Assembly (NCBI RefSeq): GCF_006335115.1
Contig: NZ_VDMJ01000016.1
Coordinates: forward strand, 38,726 to 102,725
Direction: 5' to 3'
From: Streptomyces sp. NP160
GTDB lineage: Bacteria; Actinomycetota; Actinomycetes; Actinomycetales; Quadrisphaeraceae
Length of the DNA stretch: 64,000 nt
Shown: positions 36,518 through 44,149 of the stretch, in pieces
Layout: each line of letters begins with the position of its first letter
Numbering within the stretch: position 1 is the stretch's first letter
Program-made: the position numbers and the translations under genes
Notes under the pieces: model-generated
What the model was told of the DNA's origin: nothing
Seen by the model: only the letters and a program-made list of their open reading frames with translations
The model's database searches: none

Positions 36518-37297
36518 GTGGACGCACGGGCATGGCGCATCGCCGGCGGTGCGGCGGTGGCGCTGCTCGTGCTCGTCGCGCTGGTCGCGTGGAGGGCCGA
36601 CGCGCTCAGCGGCGGCTGGCTCCTCGCGCTGCGGCTGACCGGCCTGCTGGCCGTGGTGGGGCTGCTCGTCGCGGTGGTCCTGGCGAGCCTCGCCGCCCTG
36701 CGGCCCCCGACGCCGCCGCAGGTGCTCGTGCGGGTCCCGGTCTCCGGGGCGCCGCGCACCACCGCGGCGCCCGGGCGCGCGGCCCTCGTGCCCCTGGCCG
36801 CCCTGGTGCTGCTGGCCGTGGCCTCGGCCGCTCCCGTGCTGGTGGTCCTCGTGCTGGCCCGCGGGGACGGCGCCGCCGACCCCGCCGACGCCACGGCGAC
36901 GGGTGCCGGTCCCACGGCGACCGCGACGTCCAGCGAACCGCTCTCGTCGTCGCCGTCGCCGTCGCCGTCGCCCTCGCCCTCGCCCTCGGCGTCGTCGGCC
37001 CCGGCACCGCCTCCCCCCTCGGGGGCGGCCTCCGAGGCGCCCGCTGGCACCTCGAGCGGGGTGCCGCCGGCCTCCCCGGCGCAGCTCCCGAGCGAGCAGG
37101 CCTCCGGCGTCGTCTGCGAGCTGGTGGTCGCTCCCGGTGACTCGCTGTGGGCGCTGGCGGCGTCCCAGCTGGGACCGGCGGCCGGTGACGCGGACGTCGA
37201 CGCCCGCTGGCGCGCCCTGTATGCGCAGAACGCCGCTGCTGTGGGCCCTGACCCCGACCGCGTGCGGCCCGGTCTGGTGCTGCGCAGCTGCGCCTGA
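36518..37297 (+). CDS. Membrane protein with C-terminal LysM domain
   Basis: A 259-residue protein with two to three N-terminal helices (up to about residue 115). A long Ser-Pro repeat linker follows (SPSPSPSPSPS), then a LysM domain from about residue 203 (ELVVAPGDSLWALAASQLG, then RALYAQN, then GPDPDRVRPG). The LysM is the same variant as in the protein at 8786-9976. It would project a peptidoglycan-binding module outside the membrane. The TAGAGT at 36447-36452 and a 7-bp hairpin (36461-36477) in the leader may form its promoter and 5' UTR. Confidence 0.8.
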   Translation: MDARAWRIAGGAAVALLVLVALVAWRADALSGGWLLALRLTGLLAVVGLLVAVVLASLAALRPPTPPQVLVRVPVSGAPRTTAAPGRAALVPLAALVLLAVASAAPVLVVLVLARGDGAADPADATATGAGPTATATSSEPLSSSPSPSPSPSPSPSASSAPAPPPPSGAASEAPAGTSSGVPPASPAQLPSEQASGVVCELVVAPGDSLWALAASQLGPAAGDADVDARWRALYAQNAAAVGPDPDRVRPGLVLRSCA

Positions 37298-37377
37298 CAC
37301 GAGCGCCCGGGCGTCACCGCCAGCAGCAGATGCCCGGTTCGCCCGTGCCGCCGGCGCGCCTGGCCCACGATGGTGCC

Positions 37378-37971
37378 GTGACCGGCCGCACCCCCACCGC
37401 CCGCCGCACGAGAGCAGCGGCTGCGCTCGCCGGCGTCCTGCTGCTGGGCGGGCTGCTGGCGGGCTGCAGCGGGTCGGAGGAGCCGGAGGACGGGGGTGCC
37501 GCGTCCGGCGCGAGCGCCGCACCGCCGCCGTCGTCCTCGGCGGGACCGGCGGGACCGGCGGCGAGCGGGTCGCCCTCCGCCGCGGTCGTCACGTCGATGA
37601 CGACCTTCCGGTCGCCCACCGGCAACATCTCGTGCTACCTCGCCCCGGTGCAGGGCGCCGACCCCTACGCGCGGTGCGACCTGGCCGAGCAGAGGTGGGA
37701 CGTGCGGGAGCCGGAGGGCGGCTGCGACGACACGTGGGGCGGTGGCGGCGGCAGCTACGGCAGCGTGGGCGTCGGCGGCGGCGACGCCGAGCCGCTGTGC
37801 GTGGGCGACACCATCGCCGACCCGAGCGCCCCGACGCTGGCCTACGGCTCGTCGATCACCATGGAACCGCTGACGTGCACGAGCGTGAGCGACAAGGTCG
37901 GGATGACCTGCGAGAACTCCACGACCGGCCACGGGTTCACCGTCCGCAAGGAGAAGGTCGAGCTCTTCTGA
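37378..37971 (+). CDS. Secreted lipoprotein (DUF6636-like)
   Basis: A 197-residue lipoprotein. The lipobox LLAGC ends the signal peptide at about residue 27, so the mature protein is lipid-anchored outside. After a Ser/Pro/Gly-rich linker comes a small domain SPTGNISCYLAPVQGADPYA with six cysteines that probably form disulfides, ending TTGHGFTVRKEKVELF. The SPTGNIxC start is shared with small mycobacterial secreted proteins. The GTG at 37378 lies six bases after CACGAT, predicting a leaderless mRNA. The function is unknown. Confidence 0.8.
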   Translation: MTGRTPTARRTRAAAALAGVLLLGGLLAGCSGSEEPEDGGAASGASAAPPPSSSAGPAGPAASGSPSAAVVTSMTTFRSPTGNISCYLAPVQGADPYARCDLAEQRWDVREPEGGCDDTWGGGGGSYGSVGVGGGDAEPLCVGDTIADPSAPTLAYGSSITMEPLTCTSVSDKVGMTCENSTTGHGFTVRKEKVELF

Positions 37972-38048
37972 GCGCGCCCGGGGCGCACGCTCCGTGAGCG
38001 GTCCGCGGCGGACCACCTAGGCTCGTGCGCGGCGGACAGGAGGCGGTC

Positions 38049-38903
38049 GTGGTCGCAGCGGACGACGGGGTGCGCAGCCGCGCGGCCCTGCGGGTTCGGC
38101 GCGCCCGGGAGTGGGTCGCCCCTCGCCTGCGGGGCCTGCGGGCCCCCCTGCGGGCTGCGCTCGAGCGGGGCTACGAGCGGCGGCTGGCCACCTCCGTGGA
38201 CCCGGCCCGCGCGCCGCGCCACGTGGGCGTGATCCTCGACGGCAACCGGCGCTGGGCGAAGGCCTCTGGCTTCGAGACCCGCTCCGGCCACCAGGCCGGC
38301 GGCGACAAGGTGCTCGAGCTCACCGAGTGGTGCGAGCAGGTCGGCGTGGAGGTGGTCACGCTGTGGATGCTGTCCACCGACAACCTCACCCGGCCCCCGG
38401 CCGAGCTGGAGCCGCTGCTGGCGATCATCGAGGACACCGTCGACAGGCTCGCCCGCGACGGCCGCTGGCGCGTCCACCCCGTCGGCGCGCTGGACCTGCT
38501 GCCGCCCAGCACCCGCTGCGCCGTGGAGGAGGCCGCCAAGGCCACCGCGAGCCACACCGGGCTGCACGTCAACGTGGCCGTCGGCTACGGCGGCCGGCGG
38601 GAGATCGCCGACGCCGTGCGCTCCCTGCTGTCCGAGCACGCGGCCCGCGGCACCACCCTGGAGGAGCTGGTGGAGGTGCTCGACGTCGAGCACATCGCCG
38701 AGCACCTCTACACGGCTGGCCAGCCCGACCCGGACCTGGTCATCCGCACCTCGGGGGAGCAGCGGCTGTCGGGCTTCCTGCTGTGGCAGAGCGCGCACAG
38801 CGAGTACTACTTCTGCGAGGCCTACTGGCCCGACTTCCGCCGGGTCGACTTCCTGCGGGCGCTGCGCTCCTACGAGCAGCGCGAGCGCCGCTACGGCAGC
38901 TGA
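38049..38903 (+). CDS. uppS: Isoprenyl (cis-prenyl) diphosphate transferase
   Basis: A 284-residue enzyme of the undecaprenyl/cis-farnesyl diphosphate synthase family. The catalytic Asp64 lies in [13 protein letters not shown], and the C-terminal motif [19 protein letters not shown] carries the IPP-binding residues. The start is placed at GTG 38049, five bases after ACAGGAGG; a GTG at 38025 lies too close to the TAGGCT -10 box (38018-38023). Location before phoH2 corresponds to Rv1086, the short-chain Z-farnesyl diphosphate synthase, rather than Rv2361c. Product length cannot be confirmed from sequence. Confidence 0.92.
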   Translation: MVAADDGVRSRAALRVRRAREWVAPRLRGLRAPLRAALERGYERRLATSVDPARAPRHVGVILDGNRRWAKASGFETRSGHQAGGDKVLELTEWCEQVGVEVVTLWMLSTDNLTRPPAELEPLLAIIEDTVDRLARDGRWRVHPVGALDLLPPSTRCAVEEAAKATASHTGLHVNVAVGYGGRREIADAVRSLLSEHAARGTTLEELVEVLDVEHIAEHLYTAGQPDPDLVIRTSGEQRLSGFLLWQSAHSEYYFCEAYWPDFRRVDFLRALRSYEQRERRYGS

Positions 38904-38919
38904 GCCGCGCACCCGAGGC

Positions 38920-38936
38920 GGTGACCCACCGTCACC
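38920..38936 (+). terminator. Small hairpin after uppS
   Basis: GGTGAC-CCACC-GTCACC forms a 6-bp perfect hairpin 17 bases after the uppS stop, flanked by further complementary CGCAC/GTGCG. It may be a weak terminator before the phoH2 promoter. Confidence 0.4.
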
Positions 38937-38998
38937 CGTGCGGGCGTTCCTGGCGTTCCTCCCGCGCGCTGTCGGTCATCGGGGCTAGCGTCGGTCTC

Positions 38999-40348
38999 GT
39001 GAGCGACGCTTCGGCCGTCCAGCAGTCCGTCTCCTCGCCGGTGCCCCCGACGGCGCCGACCGTGCGGACCTTCGTGCTCGACACCTCCGTGCTCCTGGCC
39101 GATCCGAAGGCGCTGCTGCGCTTCGCCGAGCACCAGGTGGTGCTGCCGGTGGTGGTCATCACCGAGCTCGAGGGCAAGCGCCACCACAGCGAGCTGGGCT
39201 ACTTCGCCCGTGCGGCCCTGCGCCTCCTGGACGACCTGCGCGTGGAGCACGGCCGCCTCGACGCGCCGGTGCCGGTCGGGGAGGACGGCGGCACGCTGGT
39301 GGTGGAGCTCAACCACACCGACCCCGCGGGCCTGCCCGACGGCTTCCGGCTGGGTGACGCCGACACCCGCATCCTCTCGGTGGCCGCCAACCTCGCCGCT
39401 GAGGGCCACCGCGTCACCGTGGTCAGCAAGGACCTCCCCATGCGCGTCAAGGCCTCCGCGGTGGGCCTGGACGCCGAGGAGTACGTGGCCTCCGGGCCCG
39501 TCGACACCGGCTGGACCGGCGTGGTGGAGGTGGACGCCAGCACCGAGCAGGTGCAGGAGCTCTACGACGGCGGCGCGCTCGACCTCGAGCCCGCCCGCGA
39601 CCTGCCCTGCCACACCGGCCTGGTGCTCCTGTCCCCGCGCGGTTCGGCGCTGGGCCGTGTGGGCGCGGACAAGCAGGTGCACCTGGTCAAGGGGGACCGC
39701 GAGGTCTTCGGGGTGCACGGCCGCAGCGCCGAGCAGCGGATCGCCATCGACCTCCTGCTCGACCCCTCCGTGGGCATCGTCTCCCTCGGCGGGCGCGCCG
39801 GCACCGGCAAGTCGGCGCTGGCGCTGTGCGCCGGTCTGGAGGCGGTCATGGAGCGCCGCCAGCACCGCAAGGTCATGGTCTTCCGGCCCCTGTACGCCGT
39901 CGGCGGGCAGGAGCTCGGCTACCTGCCGGGCTCGGAGGCCGAGAAGATGAACCCCTGGGCGCAGGCCGTCTTCGACACCCTCGGGGCGCTGGTGAGCCCC
40001 GCCGTGGTGGAGGAGGTCATGGCGCGCGGGCTGCTCGAGGTCCTCCCGCTGACGCACATCCGCGGCCGCAGCCTCCACGACGCCTTCGTGGTGGTCGACG
40101 AGGCCCAGTCCCTCGAGCGCAACGTGCTGCTGACGGTGCTCTCGCGCATCGGGCAGAACTCGCGGGTGGTGCTCACGCACGACGTCGCCCAGCGCGACAA
40201 CCTGCGCGTGGGCCGCCACGACGGCGTCGCCGCCGTCATCGAGGCGCTCAAGGGCCACCCGCTGTTCGGGCACGTCACGCTGACCCGCTCGGAGCGGTCT
40301 CCGGTGGCGGCCCTGGTCACCGAGATGATGGACGTCCTCGAGGTGTGA
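38999..40348 (+). CDS. phoH2: PhoH2: PIN-domain ribonuclease fused to PhoH ATPase
   Basis: A 449-residue protein. The N-terminal PIN domain (~20-170) has the acidic residues in [20 protein letters not shown] and [12 protein letters not shown]. The C-terminal PhoH ATPase has Walker [11 protein letters not shown] and Walker [10 protein letters not shown]. Mycobacterial PhoH2 is a sequence-specific RNA helicase/RNase, sometimes with a small upstream antitoxin-like gene. Here no such gene is visible. TAGCGT (38986-38991) ends seven bases before the GTG, suggesting a leaderless mRNA. Equivalent to Rv1095. Confidence 0.93.
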   Translation: MSDASAVQQSVSSPVPPTAPTVRTFVLDTSVLLADPKALLRFAEHQVVLPVVVITELEGKRHHSELGYFARAALRLLDDLRVEHGRLDAPVPVGEDGGTLVVELNHTDPAGLPDGFRLGDADTRILSVAANLAAEGHRVTVVSKDLPMRVKASAVGLDAEEYVASGPVDTGWTGVVEVDASTEQVQELYDGGALDLEPARDLPCHTGLVLLSPRGSALGRVGADKQVHLVKGDREVFGVHGRSAEQRIAIDLLLDPSVGIVSLGGRAGTGKSALALCAGLEAVMERRQHRKVMVFRPLYAVGGQELGYLPGSEAEKMNPWAQAVFDTLGALVSPAVVEEVMARGLLEVLPLTHIRGRSLHDAFVVVDEAQSLERNVLLTVLSRIGQNSRVVLTHDVAQRDNLRVGRHDGVAAVIEALKGHPLFGHVTLTRSERSPVAALVTEMMDVLEV

Positions 40349-40640
40349 CGCACCGCTCACGTCCCCGTCACGTGTCGGGGTGACCAGGTCACCCTCTGTG
40401 GAGACAGAGGTCACCCGGACGGACGAGGGTGGTTGAACCTGGACAGACCGGGCAGCCGGATGGCACTGTCGGTCCACGACAGCGCTCCGGGTCACCCGGG
40501 GAGCCCACCTGCCACGGTGCAGGTGCCGGCGCCCTGACCCTGCGTCCTCGCACCAGGCCCGCCCTTCCCCCGGGTCCCAGCGGACCACCCGGGGCACTCC
40601 TGCGCGCCGCGTGCGAGGTGCGCCGCCCGGAAGGTCCTGA
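40349..40640 (+). other. Structured ~290-base leader region upstream of the cell-wall protein
   Basis: No gene. It holds several hairpins: GGTGACC-A-GGTCACC near 40380, CCTCTGT-GGAG-ACAGAGG near 40394-40411, CTGTCG-GTCCA-CGACAG near 40469-40485, GCTCC...GGAGC near 40484-40504, and CACCTGC-CACGGT-GCAGGTG near 40507-40526. The CTGTC arm can alternatively pair with an upstream GACAG (near 40443). Such alternatives are typical of regulatory leaders, and actinobacterial wall-hydrolase genes often carry c-di-AMP riboswitches. The c-di-AMP consensus was not recognised, so it is left unassigned. Confidence 0.4.
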
Positions 40641-41561
40641 GTGCTCCGTCCCCGTCGTCGTCGTGCCCACCCAGCCGAGGGGGCGCGCGGTCCGGTATTC
40701 GTGCCGCTGCGCGCCGCCGCGGGGGTGGTCGCAGCTGGCGCCGTGGTGCTCACCGCCACCGGTGGCACCCTCGTGGGCCCCGCCAAGCAGGAGGCCGCGA
40801 CCTCCGCGCAGGAGGACCTGACGGCGCAGCGGGTGGCCCAGGTGTGGCGCTCGGCCGGGTCGTCGGGCGCCGCCGGGGCGGAGCAGCAGGCGGCGGCCGC
40901 CCCGCCCGAGGCCGCCGCCCTCCAGGCGGAGCTGGTCAGCGAGCGGGGGAGCGCCGCGAGCCGCAGCGAGGACCGCCTCAGCGCCGACCAGCCCTCGGCG
41001 CCCCCCGGTCAGCCGGCGGACCAGCCGGGTGACCAGCCGGGTGACCAGCCGGCTGGGGCGCCCGCCGACCCGGCAGACCCCGTGGCCCGTGCCCAGCAGC
41101 AGGTGCAGGAGCTGCTGTCCCAGGCCGACGCTGACGCCGCTGACGCCTCCCTCGCCGCCGCCGCGTCCCAGCGCTCCGCGGCGCAGGCCCGGGACGCCGT
41201 GGCCGCCGCCCAGGCGCAGCGCGCCGCCGAGCGGGCCGCAGCGGAGCTCGCGGCCGCCCAGGCGGATCCGCGCTCCGTCGCCCGGCCGCTCGCGGCCGAG
41301 CGCGGGTGGGGGGCCGAGCAGTTCTCCTGCCTGGACCGGCTGTGGACCAAGGAGTCGGGCTGGAAGTGGTCCGCCGACAACCCCACCTCCAGCGCCTACG
41401 GCATCCCCCAGGCGCTGCCCGGGGCCAAGATGGCCTCCCACGGCGAGGGCTGGGAGTCCGACCCGCGCGTGCAGATCGCCTGGGGCCTCGACTACATCGC
41501 CAGCTCCTACGGCGCCCCCTGCCGGGCGTGGGCCCACAGCCAGGCCGTCAACTGGTACTGA
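40641..41561 (+). CDS. Secreted transglycosylase-like cell-wall protein (aggregation-promoting-factor C-terminal type)
   Basis: A 306-residue protein. A basic N-terminus and hydrophobic stretch (AAAGVVAAGAVVLTATG) act as signal or anchor. A long Ala/Gln-rich helical region (about residues 145-210) follows a PADQPGDQ repeat linker. The C-terminal ~90 residues match lysozyme-like SLT domains of the aggregation-promoting-factor type: FSCLDRLWTKESGWKWSADN, SSAYGIPQALPG and IAWGLDYIASSYG, with Glu in TKESGW as the catalytic acid. GGAAGG lies six bases before the GTG. A long structured leader precedes it, suggesting post-transcriptional control. Confidence 0.85.
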   Translation: MLRPRRRRAHPAEGARGPVFVPLRAAAGVVAAGAVVLTATGGTLVGPAKQEAATSAQEDLTAQRVAQVWRSAGSSGAAGAEQQAAAAPPEAAALQAELVSERGSAASRSEDRLSADQPSAPPGQPADQPGDQPGDQPAGAPADPADPVARAQQQVQELLSQADADAADASLAAAASQRSAAQARDAVAAAQAQRAAERAAAELAAAQADPRSVARPLAAERGWGAEQFSCLDRLWTKESGWKWSADNPTSSAYGIPQALPGAKMASHGEGWESDPRVQIAWGLDYIASSYGAPCRAWAHSQAVNWY

Positions 41562-41615
41562 GCCGTCGACGAGCCGCCGACGAGCCGCCGACGAGCCGCC
41601 GACGAGCCGCTGACC
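41561..41615. repeat. 11-bp tandem repeat, five copies
   Basis: Five consecutive copies of AGCCGCCGACG, the first and last with one or two changes, start at the last base of the stop codon of the transglycosylase-like gene. Because 11 is not a multiple of three, it does not look like a decayed protein repeat. It may be a slippage-prone spacer. Confidence 0.85.
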
Positions 41616-41693
41616 AGCGTGCTGGCGCGCGGCGGTGCTCACCGCCGCGCGTGGTCGCCGCCCGGCGGGGTGCCGCTGCCGTAGGTTGCAGCG

Positions 41694-41900
41694 GTGAGCG
41701 ACGCCCGCACGACCGCCCCCTGCGCGCGCTGCGGGCACCAGCGCGAGGCCCACGAGCACTACCGGCGCGGCGCAGACTGCGGCCTGTGCGGCTGCGAGGC
41801 GTTCGTCGACCGCCGCGCCACCGGCTACGCGCGCGAGTCCGGCAAGGTCGCCCGGCTGGTGGACGGGCTCGTGCGCCTCTTGCGCCGATCGGGTCGATGA
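41694..41900 (+). CDS. 68-residue zinc-ribbon-like protein
   Basis: A small basic protein with metal-binding pairs CARCGHQREAHEHY and CGLCGCEAF near its N-terminus, consistent with one zinc site. A basic helix VARLVDGLVRLLRRSG follows. TAGGTT (41682-41687) lies six bases before the GTG, so it is likely transcribed leaderless. The family is not named; nucleic-acid or protein binding is only a guess. Confidence 0.7.
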   Translation: MSDARTTAPCARCGHQREAHEHYRRGADCGLCGCEAFVDRRATGYARESGKVARLVDGLVRLLRRSGR

Positions 41901-42034
41901 TGCGCTGAGCGGGCTCCCGTCCCCGGCGCGGTGTTCAGGTGATCTCCGCTCCTGCCGCAGTACCGGGGGAGGGGCGGTCCTGACGACGCCGGTGCTCGAC
42001 CGGCGCGGCCTCCTCGACGAACCGAGGAGTCCTC

Positions 42035-44149
42035 GTGCACGACGCCCCCGCCGTCGCCGTGGTCGTCTGCGCGTACACCCCGCAGCGCACCGCGTCCGTG
42101 CTGGCCGCCGTCGCAGAGGCCCGCCGCCAGTGCGACGGTCCCCTCGACGAGGTGGTCCTCGTGGTCGACCACGCCCCCCAGCTGGCCGCGGCCCTCGCCG
42201 CCGCGGTGCCCGACGGGGTGGTCGTGGTGGAGAGCACCGGCCCCCGCGGGCTGTCCGGGGCGCGCAACACCGGTGTCTGCGCGACGACCGCGGAGCTGCT
42301 GGTCTTCCTCGACGACGACGCGCTGCCGCGCCCGGGCTGGATCGCGGGCCTGCGCACCGCGGCCGCCGACCCCGACGTCGCCGTGGTGGCCGGGGCCGTG
42401 CACGCCGACTGGGAGGGAGGGCGAGCGCCGCGCTGGTTCCCCGCCGAGTTCGGCTGGGTGGTCGGCTGCGACTACGAGGGCCTGCCCGCGGACGGCGAGG
42501 CCGTCCGCAACCCCATCGGGGCCTGCATGGCCGTGCGGCGCACGGCGCTGGCCGCCGCCGGCGGCTTCTCCACGGAGCTGGGGCGCGTCGGCACGCTGCC
42601 CGTGGGCTGCGAGGAGACCCTCATGGGCATCCGGGTGCGGGCCGAGCTCCCCGGGGCGCGCACGCCGCGCGCCACGGCCTTCGCCGTCGACCACACCGTG
42701 CCCGCCGCGCGCCAGCGCGTGCGCTACCTGCTCTCCCGCTGCTGGCACGAGGGCCGGTCCAAGGCGCAGGTGGCCCGGGCCGCCGGAGCCGGCGCGGCGC
42801 TGAGCAGCGAGCGCGGCTACGTGGCCCGCGTCCTGCCCCGAGCCCTGGCCCGGGAGGCCCGCGCCGCCTTACGCGGCGACGCCAGCGGTCTGGCGCGCGC
42901 CGCCGTCCTGGTGGCGGGCCTCGCCGTCACGGCCTCCGGGTACCTCGCGGGCCGCGCCACCACCCACCCGGCGGTCCCCTCGGGACCCTCCGCCCCGTCC
43001 GCCGGCGCGGCGGGCGCCGCGCTGCCGCGGCCCGCCTCCCCGCCCGACGCCCGGGTGGCCCGCGACGAGCTGGTGACCGTGGTCGTCTGCACCCTCGGCC
43101 GCGACCCCCGCCTGGTCGGCACGGTGGCCGCCGTCCTCGGGCAGACCCACCCGCACCTGGAGCTGGTGCTGGTGGACAACGACCCGGCGTCCGGACGCGT
43201 CGCCGCGCTGCTCGCGCAGCCCTCGTCGTCGGCGCTCGTCGAGGACCCGCGGCTGCGCCTGCTCGCCCAGCCGGTGCGCGGCCTGTCCGCCGCCCGCAAC
43301 GCCGGGCTGGCCGCCGCCCGCGGGACGCTGGTCGCCTACACCGACGACGACGCCGTGCCCGACCCCACCTGGCTGGCCGAGCTCCTCGCCGTCCTGCGCC
43401 GCGACACCACCGGCGCCGTGGCCCTGGTGACGGGCCGGGTGCTCGCCGCCGAGGTCGCCACGGTCGAGCAGGAGTGGTTCGAGCAGGCCGGTGTCTTCGA
43501 CAAGGGCCTCGTGCAGACCACCTGGGCGCTGGAGGGCGTGGCCGTGCCGGGTGGGCTGGGGGAGCCCGGGCACCGCTCGGCGTTCTTCCCCTACACCTCC
43601 GGCGAGGTGGGCAGCGGCAACAACATGGTCTTCAGGACCGCCGCGCTGCGGGCCCTGGGCGGCTTCGACGAGGCGCTCGGCGCAGGCAGCCCGGCCCAGG
43701 GCGGGGAGGACCTCGACGTCTTCCGCCGCGTGCTGCTCGACGGCCGGGTGGCCGTCTACAGCCCCACCGCCGTCGTGCGCCACTTCCACCGCGACACCTA
43801 CGAGGCGCTGCGCGCCCAGATGCGCGGCTACGGGGTGGGCATGTCCGCCGTGCTCACGAAGATCGTGCTCGGCGGCGGCCGACCCGCGCGCGACGTGCTG
43901 CTCTGCGTGCCGCGCGGCGTGTGGACGCTGCTGGCCCCGTCCTCCACCAAGAACGCCAAGAAGCCGGCGGAGATGCCGCTGGCCCTGGTCGGCCACGAGC
44001 TGGTCGGCTACCTCCAGGGACCGGGGCTGTACCTGCGGTCGCGACGGGTGGCGGTGCAGCGGCGCGCGGCCGTGGGGGCGGCCGCCCCCGACGCGGGCGC
44101 TGCCCCCCACCAGCGCCGGGGGCGCTCCGCGGCGCCCTCGACGGCGTGA
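42035..44149 (+). CDS. Fused twin GT2 glycosyltransferase
   Basis: A 704-residue cytoplasmic protein with two complete family-2 glycosyltransferase domains. Domain one (residues ~1-270) has VVCAYTPQRT and FLDDDALPRPGW; domain two (~345-640) has VVVCTLGRDPRL, RGLSAARNAG and YTDDDAVPDPTW. Both have DXD-type motifs. A hydrophobic stretch (~290-310) between them may touch the membrane. Domain two has a longer insert before EDLDVFRRVLLDG. Such fusions usually make disaccharide repeat units of an exopolysaccharide. GAGGAG precedes the GTG. Its stop overlaps the next start by four bases. Confidence 0.88.
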   Translation: MHDAPAVAVVVCAYTPQRTASVLAAVAEARRQCDGPLDEVVLVVDHAPQLAAALAAAVPDGVVVVESTGPRGLSGARNTGVCATTAELLVFLDDDALPRPGWIAGLRTAAADPDVAVVAGAVHADWEGGRAPRWFPAEFGWVVGCDYEGLPADGEAVRNPIGACMAVRRTALAAAGGFSTELGRVGTLPVGCEETLMGIRVRAELPGARTPRATAFAVDHTVPAARQRVRYLLSRCWHEGRSKAQVARAAGAGAALSSERGYVARVLPRALAREARAALRGDASGLARAAVLVAGLAVTASGYLAGRATTHPAVPSGPSAPSAGAAGAALPRPASPPDARVARDELVTVVVCTLGRDPRLVGTVAAVLGQTHPHLELVLVDNDPASGRVAALLAQPSSSALVEDPRLRLLAQPVRGLSAARNAGLAAARGTLVAYTDDDAVPDPTWLAELLAVLRRDTTGAVALVTGRVLAAEVATVEQEWFEQAGVFDKGLVQTTWALEGVAVPGGLGEPGHRSAFFPYTSGEVGSGNNMVFRTAALRALGGFDEALGAGSPAQGGEDLDVFRRVLLDGRVAVYSPTAVVRHFHRDTYEALRAQMRGYGVGMSAVLTKIVLGGGRPARDVLLCVPRGVWTLLAPSSTKNAKKPAEMPLALVGHELVGYLQGPGLYLRSRRVAVQRRAAVGAAAPDAGAAPHQRRGRSAAPSTA

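Noticed and set aside
36950..37010. CRISPR-like or microsatellite array
   Set aside because: It is a Ser-Pro codon run inside the LysM protein linker; no CRISPR array was found anywhere in the window.
40349..40640. c-di-AMP (ydaO) riboswitch upstream of the cell-wall gene
   Set aside because: The conserved GACAGCTAACCTCG-type core was not found; only unassigned hairpins are reported.
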